Shown here piece by piece: positions 11,779-25,227 of a DNA stretch of 64,000 bases. Numbering within the stretch: position 1 is the stretch's first letter; the number at the start of each line of letters is the position of its first letter. Both the position numbers and the translations under genes were made by a program. Under the pieces are notes generated by a model. That model made no database searches and was not told the origin of the DNA. It saw only the letters and a program-made list of their open reading frames with translations. Source of the DNA: Anisakis pegreffii. Taxonomy: Eukaryota; Nematoda; Chromadorea; Rhabditida; Anisakidae. The stretch covers positions 155,576 to 219,575 of the forward strand of contig JAPYMA010000792.1 of NCBI GenBank assembly GCA_035041965.1, written 5' to 3'.

Positions 11779-13640
11779 CAGCACGCATTTGTTTCAGTAA
11801 TTCCCAAAGCACGATTTTTGCTTGTAAGCAAACGTCTGATTTGGTTTGATAATCATCGAATTCGTTAAATACACCGCTGACACTTCATACATCAATTTTT
11901 TTTGAAATAAAAAGAAATGAGAAAGATCACCGACGAACAAAAAACATTGTCAGTCAGCGTTCACTAATAGTTTTCATAAGTCTGTTTTCATTATTCCCGA
12001 TGGAAACTGAGAACACAACCGATCATGGATCATGAATTATTGTTGACACTTCGGCAACTTCACAAAGAACGATACGACAATCCGGCAGACCAAATAAGGC
12101 TATATCAATATTTCTTAATTTAGACGAAATTGGAAGATAAAACTGAAGATGAGCAGACTTAAGAGCGTCCAACACTATGAAACGAAGCTGGAACTAAGGT
12201 GATAAGGACTGATTAGTGGGAAATGTTGGCAATGATAATAAATTCACCTTATATATCATCAGAGAACAATAAGCGACAATCAGATCCGCTCTCTCGAATC
12301 ACACGCCTCAATTGATATTCAACAGAACGGTATGTAAGCGATTTGTTGATACGAACCAGTTATGCAAAATTAACCTGTTAACCATGCCGTGCGCATTATG
12401 AAATCGCATATTTGCCGTCTTCGTAAATAAGAAACTTTGCTCGTTAATCTTACGATTTTCGACGTCTCAGCTATTCGACTGCTTGCAGTTGATCATTCAT
12501 GCATTATCCCTTATCCAATACATTGCCATTTGATAAGAACATATTTCAGTAAGAATGTGGGCGTGCGAAGTGTTGAGCCGAGAAAGAATGTAAAAAGTGC
12601 TCTAATGAAAATTGTTTCCTTATATTCCGTTGAATTTCTTTTTAAGCTCTCTATGAAAGGTATTTAGTGATTAGAGGAATGATCAAGGCCTAAGAGGCAC
12701 TGATTCAAAGAGTTTTGGTGTGTTGGATGGAATAATGAGGCAGACGCCGTAAATTCAGTGAAACTCACAGTGGTTTAAACTTTTCAAATGATCAGCTTTC
12801 GGCAGAATAATTTCGATTGATTTGCAATGCCGTGAATTTGACACTTATGAACCTCATTATCAGTAAACAATAACATTTAAATTTTTATAGTTTCTGATTC
12901 TTTCCATGAGATTTCCCCGAATTTTCAACCGAAACCCCTTATCTTCATTCCCTTCTCTTTCCTCTGACGTATAGCTTGCCTTGAGAAATGCGTCCTCAGA
13001 AATAAGGGCGAACATATTAAACGTCACTTGTGATTATCTATTGACACTGAATATGAGAATGTAGCCCGAAAGTGAACTATCTCGTTTAGCATCGACTCAT
13101 CCTCAGAAATTAACTGATCGTCATCAGAATGAACTTAAAAAACTGACTTCTCACTCAGCTTGGGAAACAAATGCTTGATTAAGGATGTATTCCTGGTGTG
13201 ATCAACTCAGTTCAAACTGATAAATCGCTGTCTTTGTGTAGAAATGTGTTGATAAATAGTCCAAGTGACACATTGCCGACGCCATATATTCACGTGTTTC
13301 GTGAAATCAGCGAGCAATATCATGACTGAATGAGCGAACTGGAATACAGAATATGCTCAAGGACGGATGATTTGATAGGAATGTTCACAGCACTGACATT
13401 GCAGTGATTACGTATGCATCTATCTAGACACGCATCTATCATGCATTCGTTTAATAATATCGTCGACACGCCTGCTGCCTTCATACACTCTTGACACAGT
13501 TTATCATACGCAAAGTCTCACAACAAATCTTCTCTATTCCTTCATGGCAAAGAGTACACTCGAAATAAATGGATTGTTAAGTGATAATAGTGTGCGATCA
13601 ATTCTTATTACCATCAGTGTTCGAATTGTAATTAATTTCA

Positions 13641-13725
13641 TGTAGGGCAGTTGGTTTTTCTTAGAACGATTAACTTGAATTATCGTGTAGGGCAGTTGGT
13701 TTTTCTTAGAACGATTAACTTGAAT
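13641..13725. repeat. Tandem duplication, 45-bp period
   Basis: A 40-base unit starting TGTAGGGCAGTTGG occurs at 13641-13680 and again, identically, at 13686-13725, separated by TATCG. Because the period is a multiple of three, it also appears as a repeated peptide in the overlapping frames, but there is no other sign of coding. Confidence 0.95.
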
Positions 13726-16700
13726 TCGTTCAGTTTCGGCATTCTCAGTGGAGCTCTTTGGTTCATGCAATTTATCGAATTCGTTATTTTTGCTTTGATT
13801 GTTTTCTGTTCTTTGGTCACCATTTTTATAGGCACGCAATGACGCAATGCTTTTCAAGCTCTGTTCAACCAACAAACAACAAAAGAAATTAATGAAAATT
13901 TCCCCTTCATTCTACACTACACTTGCTCATCCAAAATGAATGAAACTACCAAAAAAACAATTGATTTCGTTTCGCTCTCTCAAACGCTGTCCCGAAATTT
14001 TAAAATCTCCCCCCTCCTACTTCACAACTACAGGGTCAAGAATTGTCACTAGAACTTTAGAATAAGTTCATGAACCATCGGAAATGTGGTCATGACATTG
14101 AGAACAAGTTTGTGAACAGTTGAAGAAGAAGGCTTGATTGTAATGTTGCTGCCAACTGTTGATGTCGTTCGGTTATTAATTTTGAATGTGCAAGGCTCAA
14201 CGTTTCTTTTTCATAGAGTTTGCTTGATGTATGATCTTTGTCATTAGTATTGCTCCCTGATATCACGTCATTTTGATGATAAAGTGCGTAAAAGAACCCA
14301 GCGGGAAGCATTTCTTGTCAATATTTGGCATTGTAAAATTCTTTTTACAATGAATAATCACCACATTGCATCAGTGATTTTCGATCGTATTTATGACTAA
14401 CAATCGTATTTATGTCGAATGATATCAGGAGTGCCGAAATCTTTATATCCGTTCAGACAGATATAATCGGAAATAAACTTCTGTCAGCATTGCCTGGCAT
14501 GAACTACAATGTCCACACAACATACCATTTGTTTTTAAGTATAACTGTTGAAACCTCCACTTTGAATACTGATAAAATTGCAATGTCGTATGTTCGATTT
14601 CCGTTAACCAAAATTCTTTGCTTTCAACCGACCGGTATATTGGCATAGCTAAAGATATGCGTTCACCATCTTATGATGGAAAAATTCATCAGTCGTTGAT
14701 GATTGTATCAGATTGATCCCATTCGATGCTTGATTTCGCATGGCTTTCAGTGCGATTCTTAAGTGGCGACCATATTGCAGTCATGAGAACTTCACTGCAC
14801 TTCACTTCTGTATGCTCACATTTCCTGTTGTCGTTAAAGATGTAACATAATTCTTCATTCATGTAATGCACTGAAAATGAAGATCGATCTTATTTTAGAT
14901 TTCAGTGCGTTCATCAGCCAACGTTCTTCACTCCCTTCTTGTTGTAGTTTTCTTCATACGCCATACTCGGTCGGATTGATGAACGAGTAAATGCTCTGCT
15001 TCATTAAATATGTTCACGAACCAACATGAACACTTTCTAAGCATTTGTGCATTCACACAAACAGTTTCAATTACTGCTTCAGTAGCATCTTCAGAATGTT
15101 TCACGTCTGCTGTTTAACCAAATTCATGGCTCGAATTAGCCTTACATCTTCAACTTTTTGTTTTCTCGTTTCAACTTTTATATTTTCATCTTGTTTACCA
15201 TTTTAATTTTCACATTATTATTATGTTTCCTCGAAACGTTTTCATTTCATTTCACTCCCAGTTTTACTTAATCTGTTGTATGTCATACGCAATGTGCTCA
15301 CTTTTTCATGATTTTTCACTTGATTTTTTCCTTTGAGAGCTTTCGGTTTCAATTATACCTTAATGCCTGAAGAACAAACTTTAAACATTATTCCAGTCCT
15401 GTTTCGTTGCGTCAGTATGTGGCTCAGATTCACTTCGTGTCAAACCCATACAATTAGCTTCATTTATCTGTTCGCATCAGATTGGTTGAAAATTTTCTCA
15501 GATGATTACTCTTATTTGGAACGTTCGTTTTGAATGATTGAATTTTGTTGACAACTGCAATCATCGTTGCATTAATTGCTGCAACTTTATGCTTGATATT
15601 ACAATTGCCAAATTGTTTCTAAGTGCAGTCTTGACTTGATGATTGTTTGGTAGTTAAGGTTGATATGGGAAAGATTGTGTGATGTGATGTTATTGGCATT
15701 CTTTTTGAAGATGCAACAAGATTCTTATCATTTTCGTAAATCTTTAAAGGAGTTGTTATTAATATTATTATTGTTCTCTCATGAACTCATCACTGGAAAC
15801 TGTACTGATTCTCATACAATGTCATTTCATGTCATGTCATCTCCTTCTGATGTCCGTCCATATTCATTCATTCATCCATCGCTTTTGAATTGAGATCAAT
15901 GCGTTCCATTCTTCAATTCTTCGATTTTCCTTGATTGTCTCATTCACTCAAAAAATTCCTTGAAGTCTTTTCGGATTACTGTCGTATTAAGTTGAAATTC
16001 AAATTGATCTGCTATGTAGGTCGACAGATATTTAATAGTACAGAATGCAATTTTTATAACGATATTTTTATCACTTCGATGAAAAATCTTGAAGCAGTCA
16101 GAAGTAATTGATCAGACAACTGAATGCAAAAAGAGAATTCATAAAGGAAGCGTATAATTAACACGACTCATTGAAAGACTGCTTTGTTGAATATATCTGA
16201 CGCTTAAACCTCCTTTGAACTTTGGAACTGTCCAGTTCTTTCATGATAGTCATAAAAATGATGCATAATATAACAACATTTGTATGCAACCATATTCAGT
16301 CAACTTGATTCATTGCTGAGCTTTAAATATTCACGAAAATAGATGTGTGTAGCTGGTAAACAGAATATCTAAATGTACACCAAAACAAACTGCTCAAAAT
16401 CTGTTGGCGTATTCATGAGAAAATGCAAACAAAGTGATCGATTGAATAATTTCAAAAATTGAAAAACAAGTTTCTATTTGATTATTATTTGTTGATGTTG
16501 TTTAGTTGCATCTATCTCATCAATCTGTTCATTGCTATTTTGCTCACCGTAGACCGTTGCTACGTTTGTTTCTTCCAACATTGTCATCATCCTTATCATC
16601 ATTTTATATTGCCCAAATACCATTACATATTCCTCGATCCACTGAAACGTCTTCTCGACATAAAAACACCGATATTTCAAGATCTAAGACCTGACAACAA

Positions 16701-17110
16701 AGCTCAAAATACCGGACGATTTGAGTGAGAAAGTGTTATTCGATTCCCTGCTGCAAAAAAATATTTTCTGAAGATTCTTTATCTGATCATCAACTTGATC
16801 CATTATCGTTATCAGTATGAAGCATGAATTCTGTCGATATTTGAGAAGTATGTCTACTCATTCAATAATATTGTTGTTCTGCATGAATCGTCTGCCTCTA
16901 TTTCAAAGTCGGGAGTCATAGGAGAACGAATGAAGAATGATAAATTAGGAGAATAATTTGTTGTGCTCTTATCGCTCATGAAAACCCAACTTTTACTCGA
17001 ACCTTCTAAGCATCGTAACGATTAGTATTCTGGGTGAGAGTGTAGATTGGTACAACTTCTCCTGAAAAGTTTTCCATGCATCCCTCTGTCAATGTTCTAG
17101 ACAAAAAATC

Positions 17111-17116
17111 TTTCAG
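17111..17116 (+). promoter_or_regulatory. Likely trans-splice acceptor of four-pass membrane protein mRNA
   Basis: TTTCAG, eight bases before the ATG at 17125, with no identifiable upstream exon. Read as a spliced-leader acceptor by position. Confidence 0.5.
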
Positions 17117-17124
17117 ATACCAAC

Positions 17125-19326
17125 ATGGATTTATTGCGAACTCTTGAGGATCCAGCATTACGTCTCGTTCAGAAAGGTCAAAGCCAACTGGTAGTTTCTT
17201 GATTACAGCAATGTTAACTTCTGAAATAACGCATAAAAATTTCAAACGTCACCATTTCCCATCAATCATTTTGTCAGATTCATAAAAGTTTTATGATTTT
17301 GAATATTAAGAGCTCAGAGACTGATGATGAGGACGAGGGACGCTCACAACGTAGACGTTATAAAGCGTATACGGTGATGCAAAAATCCGGATTTCAACAT
17401 ACTGAGTCAGTTTAATATGTTTCATGTTGCACTAAAGAAAATCTTAGAAATCGTTCACACTCAAAAGGAATCTGTTTCATTGCCCTTCGACTTTTGATCC
17501 ACTTTCCGCAATTAATGATCGTAAATTAAACAACAAGAAATACTGCAGTGATGATGCAATCTTCGCTCACAATTTTCGTTCGTATTCCAGTTCTTTCACG
17601 ACCTTCATCGGTGAAAATCAATGAAGCTAGACAATAAAATATGTGCAATCAACCGTTAAAAAATCAGATTCTCCATGAATCAGTAGGAGACATGAATTGA
17701 AAACAGATACTTAAGTAAATGCACAATCGAGAATGAGATCGTCAAAACTGCTCAGTGTATCTTCAATCGATAGATGGAAGAAATCCTGAATCAGTTTAGT
17801 AATGAGCAGTGATTCATGGAGAGGAATTCAATGAGAACATCTTCGGAATGAGTTCCCTGACAAAAATATCACTTCAGTAATTCAAAACAAATGACTGAAG
17901 CATATTACAAAGTAACGTTGGATAGCATGGCCAATCGGAACGATACTGATGTGTTCTCTTTGTAGTTATGTATCGATAATGGTGAATTTATGTCGTGTTG
18001 AAATTCTTATATCGCTCGGATTCCTCTTCCACGGAATCACGTGTCCGGGCTATGCGCACGAAAACGAGTATCAAGGTGTGTGTCATATGAATGTAGTTGC
18101 GGCGGTGGTTGGTACTTTCACGGGTTCAGTTGGTTTGGGTGTTGTTCACAGGTGAGTGTTGTTCAAACTAGACGTGTTCTGCAAACTCAATGATGAGATT
18201 AAGCGTTGAAACGTAATCACAAACACGGAAACGTTCACACATTGCATCTTTAAAAAACATTAAGTACTTAAAATCCAACGGTAATTTCATTGGTTTCAAA
18301 CTGACTCATCAGAATCGTCAAGTTTTTCGATAATTTTACCAAAACCTTTTCTCCGGCTATTTTCAAGTTTAAAGAAGAGCGATCTTTTGAAAATTATGCA
18401 TTTGTCTGTGTGACAAATGTAAACAATACAAATGCTTACTGCTGAACGATTGTTCAAAATTTTTGGTGACCAAATTTTTATTATAGATATCGGTGGAAAA
18501 TGATGCTTGTAATGTGGTTGGTGCTCAATATCATATCGGCTGTCGGTAATCTTCTGTCTGTGATCACTGCAGGAATATGGCTCGACCATCTGAGTAAAAT
18601 GAAAACGCGAACTGGTCTTGTGAACGGTCTCTCTGGAATGATGCTTCTTGCATCTGTTGCTGTTGGTAAGCAATTTCAATGCTGATGCTTTTTAAATGAA
18701 TGATGAAGTTAATTACAGATAAATCGATAAATTAATTATGTTACAGGCGTTTGTTACATCTTAACGTCAGTGCTGTTATGTCACTTTTGGGTATCAAACT
18801 CGCCAAAGTATCAAGCTGTTGGGAAAGTTTCGGTATGCTCATATGATCGTTTTGCTGAACTTCCTGTCGCTCTCATGTTTCTCTGAGCAAACGACTATCG
18901 CATCATTACTGATGCATTTCGCTTGTTCCCTCAAAGGGGCTTACTGAGAATTGCAAAGTTCGGAAAGAGAATTTCCCTCTAACCGCATATTGTTAGTCCA
19001 ATGATACGAAGGAAATCTATGAAATCAACCGCTAGAAAATCAACTTTCATGAAGAAACACTAAACAGGAAGACATGAGTTTTAAACCAGAAAGCTTTTGT
19101 GCTCCATGAATTTTGACCTAGACGGCTCTTAACTCAGCATTTCGAAGTTATAATTTCAAGGTTTTCAACTTCAAGTTACCATTTCAAAGCTTCAGATTCT
19201 AGTTTTCGTGGAATGATGTGCTTTCAGAAACGCTCGCGATCTCTGCGACGTCGTGCATCTCGTCCGAGTAGTGGTACCGAGAGACGTTCGAAGAACGACA
19301 AATATTCTCGAACTTTTAATGTTTAG
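17125..19326 (+). CDS. Four-pass transmembrane protein, function unknown
   Basis: Rebuilt from six exons that keep one frame: 17125-17190, 17311-17366, 17966-18151, 18487-18665, 18747-18832, 19228-19326; 223 aa. The N-terminal 45 residues are polar: a start MDLLRTLEDPAL, an acidic run (ETDDEDEG) and a basic stop (RRRYK). Four hydrophobic segments follow, the first from VEILISLGFLFHG, the second VVAAVVGTFTG, the third MMLVMWLVLNIISAVG and a long fourth (GMMLLASVAVG on to YILTSVLLCHFW). Two cysteines flank a short first loop (TCPGYAHENEYQGVCH). The tail is very rich in Arg and Ser (KRSRSLRRRASRP) and is cytoplasmic if the N-terminus is. This topology resembles tetraspan/MARVEL-like proteins, but I do not recognise the family. 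A shorter model would start at the ATG at 17979, just after another acceptor (TTTGTAG at 17959-17965). Confidence 0.72.
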
Positions 19327-20502
19327 CAATACCAATTCGGGTGAATACAATAGCATGTGTATTAAGGTGCGTATGAGTGAATGAACTCGTTTTTAGTAGT
19401 GTATTTTGCTCTTTGAAATATGTGTTTGTCTATATATGATCTCAAGTGCAACTCAAAATTCTTTTAGAACACGAAAAATCATACTGTGATGTTGTTCATT
19501 GATTGATGTTCTTCGGTGAATACCCATTTTGCATCATTGCGTTTATTTTCCACAATGAATCGGAACAATTCATTGAGTTTTATTATCACTCGAACTGTTT
19601 GTAAAATCGTATTGCCGAATTAATATAGGATAGCGAGGTGATAGATTCATGACATTTTTTCAAAACCGAATAAGTTCATGAAAACACTCCGTGAAATGAC
19701 AGCTGACTCTAACACTTTATAATTACACTCTTTTAATCGGTCGTATTTTTCAAGTGTGAAATAGTTTCAACAGAGATTAAACCCAAAGGTTACAAATTGG
19801 TTCGCAAAAGCGAGCGAACACAGTTGATCGATTTTAGGGTCAAATCAAACTGGTGAACAATATTCTTGTGTTAGGTAATAACTTTTTTATTCGATCGCAT
19901 GTTCTGTTGTAAGATGAGAAACGAATAAAACGAAAATTTAAAAACGTAATGCAGTATAACGCATAAAAGTGGAATTATGTATCGAAATGCACAGTTCAAT
20001 TCCACACGTTTCATTACCTTCGGAAACGATGACTGAAAAACCGGAATACATACGAATGTTACGAATTACGCGTATTTCTTGAACAAAAAACATCAAATTG
20101 CAATGTGAACAAAAATCAAAGTACGAGCGCGATTGATCAGCAGTCAAATTATTGGAATCGCTTGAGCGCAATTATTGAAACTAGATGGAAATCACTTGAA
20201 TTTTGTCATTACATCAAGATGACTAAGCAGAAAGGAGTGTCAGTGCCACCGAATAGCTTTAGATGACCTCCTCGATAACCATTTTCATCTCGTACAACAC
20301 AAAAGCATTTGCTTCTTCAGTGGTGACAGAAAGGCGATAAAATGGAAACGATGATAGTATACAACAGGCGTAAACCTAAGGGAGATAAGATTTCGAAAGT
20401 TAATGTTCGAAAACTTCGGAACAGTTTTCCTTTGAGCAAAGATCCGTTCCAGCGATGGTCACGTCAAGATGGCAAATACTTTCGTCTATCATATGGCCGT
20501 TT
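19327..20502. other. Tail-to-tail intergenic region
   Basis: About 1.2 kb between the 3' ends of the membrane protein gene and the exoribonuclease gene. No exon, RNA gene or repeat stands out. Confidence 0.55.
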
Positions 20503-21993
20503 TCAACCAAAAAACGGTGCTTTTTGTCCTTTAACAACCCCTTTTTTGAGATAGGAAGTATTTTCGAACTGATACCCTTCTTTGGCGAGTTGTTTCAAAA
20601 TGGCGCATATATTGAGCACATCATCAATACCGCTGTGCAATTGGCCCTGTAAAGTGCAAGATTTCAGAAATACATTCATATGTAGTTTCGAACGTTGTTC
20701 ATTAATAATTACCGAGCAAAGAGATAACATTACACTATTTGCTAAATGAATAATCATTCGTAAAAGAAGCAATACCACATGCGCGATCTGCAGATCGTTT
20801 AGCATCCGCATCAACGAATTCGGAAAGTATCCTTTCGCGTCGCAATACGCCTTCTTCAAGTTTATCCATTCATTAAAGTACCTGCAATTCGAATGTAGAC
20901 GACTGCCAATGAGTAATAGTACCAACAACATTCAGCTTTTAAATAGTGCATACTGTTTAAGGAATCGCATTCATAACTTTTTAAACGATATGACAACTTA
21001 CGATGGCAACTGCAACTGCCAGAAGTTAGCCTCTGATGGAAGCATTGTACCAAGATCCCAATCACCGCAGGTAACGAACGTCCACGTTTTTTCGCCACTC
21101 TTTGGATTCACCAGATCTCGCTCGATGAGCCATCGATGGAACTCAGATAAGACATTAGTCACGGGTAATTGGTCGTCAACCATACCCTTAAACGCAGCGA
21201 TTTGTTGAATTTGGAAATATACGATAAGACGATTCGGGGTGATTACTATTCAACGTTTAATCCAATGATATATAGCTGTTTGATGATATATAATGGGATA
21301 TTCATTAATACTATTTCATCATTGTCAGAACTGGTGAGAGCGAGGCAATTCGACAAACTGCGATAAGTTCGCAGATTGTTTTCATTGCCGATTTCTGAAT
21401 CGCGAGAATTCCATGAAAATTTTTGAATGGAAGCAATTAAAGAACGCACGTACTTGAACAATACCAGTCAAATTCGTACAGAATGGTGTGAGCTGAGGAC
21501 GTTCAGTTGGACGAACATAGCGATGGAAACGATCAACTTCACTGAAACTTTTACCGCATAATCGAACCACTGGGAATTCAATTATTTCCTGAAATGTGGC
21601 TGACGCCTTCTCAAATGAATGAAACTGGCATATAAAAGCATACAAATCAAAACAGATTACGTACAGCGATTGAAACTATTAATTGCTTATTTCAAATTAA
21701 TTAATTGTACTTGATTTCGTTCAAAATTTCCCAAAAAATGATCTTATTAGTGAAGGTTAGCCCATCAAAAATTGTCGACGATTCGAAGCGACCATCGTTT
21801 GGACAGACCGTTTGTAACATTTCATTTCAGCATGTATAAAGCATACCTGAATAGGTTGAATTTTCGTATATTGTTCACAGGTTGCTTCAAAATCAAGCAC
21901 AAGAAAGTAATCGAATTTCTGTTGCGCTATCAGATTGCGGCCATCCAACGCCGAGTTACGATCTCTTCTACCAATATTTTCGCAACGTTTCAT
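20503..21993 (-). CDS. ERI1/ERI3-type 3'-5' exoribonuclease (DEDDh)
   Basis: RNase T/DnaQ-fold nuclease that trims RNA from the 3' end, closest in sequence pattern to animal ERI3 and ERI1. Exons: 21993-21847, 21588-21454, 21186-21002, 20881-20779, 20646-20503; 237 aa, phase kept. Catalytic residues are visible: FLVLDFEATC (Asp34, Glu36), CGDWDL (Asp in residues 136-138) and HSGIDD (His194 and Asp199). Family landmarks also match: EIIEFPVV, RPQLTPFCT with LTGIVQ, INLKKAY. The protein is little more than the catalytic domain. It lacks the SAP domain of ERI-1, so it is more likely the ERI3-like or CRN-4-like member than the RNAi regulator itself. The ATG at 21993 was preferred over an upstream non-ATG open stretch because an acceptor (TTCTAAG) lies ten bases before it. 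Confidence 0.94.
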
Positions 21994-22003
21994 TCGCTTT
22001 GCA

Positions 22004-22010
22004 CTTAGAA
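22004..22010 (-). promoter_or_regulatory. Likely trans-splice acceptor of exoribonuclease mRNA
   Basis: TTCTAAG on the minus strand, ten bases upstream of the ATG; no upstream exon recognised. Positional inference. Confidence 0.4.
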
Positions 22011-25000
22011 ATCTTCTTGACGACACCTACATACACCATTTCTTATTACCATTACTATTATTAACACTTCTCATCATCGTACTCCCAAAAAACGTATCGC
22101 CAACTCAAATGCTTCATCGTAATACAGTGAAAATCACTCGTTTTAGACCAATTTTTCGAGAAAGCTTCCGCAGCGGTACCAACAAATTTCAATATTAGAA
22201 ATGATGATGATGATGGTCATGAAATATGTCGTGAACCTCACTTGATTGTGGAGAATTTTTGGAGTTTGAAAATGAGGGCAAATCACTTGGAAATGTTGAC
22301 CGATGTTTACTGTCGATGCGAAACGAACAAAAAGCGCCATATCACTTATACATTCGTCAGCATTTCTCTGAAATGAATTTATGCAGCAAATCCAATGAAT
22401 ATAGCTCAGGGTAAGATCGCTATCAGCTAAAATGAATAACAAAATGTGCCATGCAATTTCTAAGTTGTCAATACGGATGCATCACATCGAAGTCACTATA
22501 CGACAGCATGTGCACTGAACATCTTCTATCTTGTTGAATCGCTGAATGTAATATGCTAATGCAAGTGTTCTCCAGAAGATTTGTACACATTTCTTTCATT
22601 AAAAAATAAACAAATCGATAAGAAGTTTATTCGAAAATCTTCATTTATTGATTTCAATATTATTATTGACTCGTATCAAAACTATACATATATGTACATA
22701 CAAATACGTCGATGAATAAAAAATGTTTCGTTGTACAAAATGAAATTTCACGATAAGCTGACCACACTACCGCTCTTCCTTCTCTATGGCTTTGCTTGTA
22801 CATACATCGCGACATCTGATGTTTTATTCGAACAAAAAAATTCCTTCAAAAAATGAGAAATATGGCAACAAATAAGCATGTAAATGATTAACTGTTCGCT
22901 ACACTTTTGAAAAAAAAAACTAAATACATCATGAGGTTACTATCATTGCTTACGATTTCTGTTTCAGATCAATCTGTTGCATAATTATTATTACCGAACG
23001 AACTCCTCATTTGGAATGAAGCGAACAGAAAACAATACATTTCACCAAAATTATCACACAATAACTTGATAGTTCAACGCCTGCGCTGAACAGATTACCT
23101 GCGTTTTCGTAAATGGTCACAATGAACAACAAGAAATACTAATACGAAATGTTAAAATAACATCAAATTTGGGAAGTCTGTCCATTATGAGATATAAGAT
23201 GTCGAGAGAATTTAATGATATCTTCGACTCGAACACCATGGAACAGGCGAGAATTCCTGAGTGATGGGATACATCCGGTCAGCACTTATGAGCAAAAATT
23301 GCCGAGTGTTTAAAAGATTAAAGTTGTCAATGAAGAACGCAAGAGAATTTCAAATCCATCGATCAATCAAAATGGGATAACCTTGTTTTAATGCCATCTA
23401 TTTGGAGCAACGATCATGCTCAAGCATGATGCACTGGATGAGACCGAAAACGACTTTGCTACAGGTTACATTAGCATAATATTCTCCAGAAACAAGGTTT
23501 AATGAAAGAATGTCAGTGTAATTATGGAAGAAATGCATTCTCATCTGTTGTTCCATCGAACAAAATCGTATCACAGAACCAGTGATTGAATCGAAGGATT
23601 ATAACTGAAGACAGCGCTGGAAATGACAGATATAACTGCAAAATACTGAGTTACAAGGAACAAAATGCAAGTCAAAACAAGAAGACAAATATTCGATAGC
23701 ACATTTAAAAAAAACATTTGAAACAAACATTGCGAGATCCATGAGAGTTTTTTTGAACGGCACATTCCGAATAAGAATGAAAGAAAACGAAGTAAGGGAA
23801 TCATCAATCATTCTGTAACAAGGCTTCCGTATTTTCAAAATGAATCACAGCTCCGTTCCAAGTGTATATCACTGCACGAAGATGGTAATTATTTCGTGCA
23901 TGATACTTCTAAGACGATCAATATTCTCATCATCGATCGAAGCGTACGCATCAAGCGTGAAAAAATCACGCGAAATGCATTCTTTATCCAGTTCGCAATA
24001 CCATCAATTTTGCCTCATTAATTTTCGGCTAACATTTCGCGAACAAGCCATAATACGAAGCCGACAGCAGCAAAAATGTCACGCAAAACGAATCAAAACG
24101 GCAAGGAATGATTGAAAAGACATCGAAATCAAAACGAAATTCATTCCTCCCAACGGACCATGAGCATACCAGTGATGATACATAACATAACGTACACATC
24201 CGCTGATAACAAGGTATCACTGATAATAAATGACATATGTAATATAATAACACCCCATAATACCAGTGAAGTTTCTCAAGTATTGCATTGATCAGTAATG
24301 AGGAATAGCCAATATCATCGAACTATAACTCATTTTGATACTGCAGTCAATTATATCCATATTAGCAGAAAGACATCAAACTATGACGGCACAAATCAAG
24401 GATAACACTTTACATTATGAATGAACAGTGCACAAACCGTAATATTAGCATACCCTTCAGAACGGAACGAAATTTTCAAGTCTTCGATGATTCTTGATGA
24501 TTCGGAGAGACAAGAACAATATTGGAACTGGCAGCTTGCGTAGCTCTGAAATTCCAGAGTTTCTACCAGAAAATCATGAACTCATGCAGTTTCGTCACGT
24601 AATTTTCTCAAGACTATCAAAAAAATTGATGACTTAACAACACTGATCGAACGGCACTGACTAGAGAAATCAAGAGCATAGAACTGTTATTTTTATCAAG
24701 ATCACCTCACCACAATAAGATGAAAAAAGGACAAAAGTTGAGGATATGAACGGAATATACCCAAGAAGAAAATTTATGAGGAAAAAGGAGAAAAATTCAA
24801 ATCAACGAAGAAAAACAATGAACCTGAGTGATATGACGAAACGAACACAGAATAAATTCATGAATATGTTCAGATTAGGCATAAAACATATGAAAATGAA
24901 AACTTCAAAAAACTTCTGTTGGACCGCACAAAACAACAGCACAACCTATAGGGCATCGTAAGTGAATAATCTAAGTCGCATTCTCTACTTCCTCATTTTG

Positions 25001-25227
25001 CATACGAGTTCAATGCAGCGTGAATGAGAAATTGCGTAGATAAGCGTTTCGACGTTGTGCATCCAACTTTAGCAAGAAAGATCAACAGAAAAAATAATGG
25101 AATGTAGAATAGACTCATCAAAACGCAAAACGGAAACAATCAAACACATACGCATCACAAAATAAGTAATAATCAATAAGCAATCGATTCAAAAGATTCT
25201 AGTTCTAAGGAACGATTCCAGTCTTCT
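22011..25227. other. Gene-poor interval (3.2 kb)
   Basis: Between the start of the exoribonuclease gene and the 3' end of the BED-hAT gene. AT-rich, with several short frames none of which combines into a gene. Nothing else seen. Confidence 0.55.

Larger units (their letters stand above)
11772..17108. other. Gene-poor interval (5.3 kb)
   Basis: Lies between the divergent collagen gene and the four-pass membrane protein gene, so it holds both promoters. I recognise no coding exons. It contains the 45-bp tandem duplication at 13641-13725. A frame near 16500-16600 resembling a GPCR third helix was rejected. Confidence 0.5.

Noticed and set aside
16500..16728. Plus frame with LLTVDRCYVC, like the DRY region of a GPCR.
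   Set aside because: Only the few residues around DR fit. No other helices or splice-compatible exons are near, and two other frames are equally open.
17006..17236. Minus-strand open frame behind a TTTCAG acceptor, reading like a last exon (KLPVGFDLSERDVML).
   Set aside because: It is antisense to the first exon of the four-pass membrane protein gene, which has a trans-splice acceptor, an ATG and phase-matched downstream exons. No upstream minus exons could be found.
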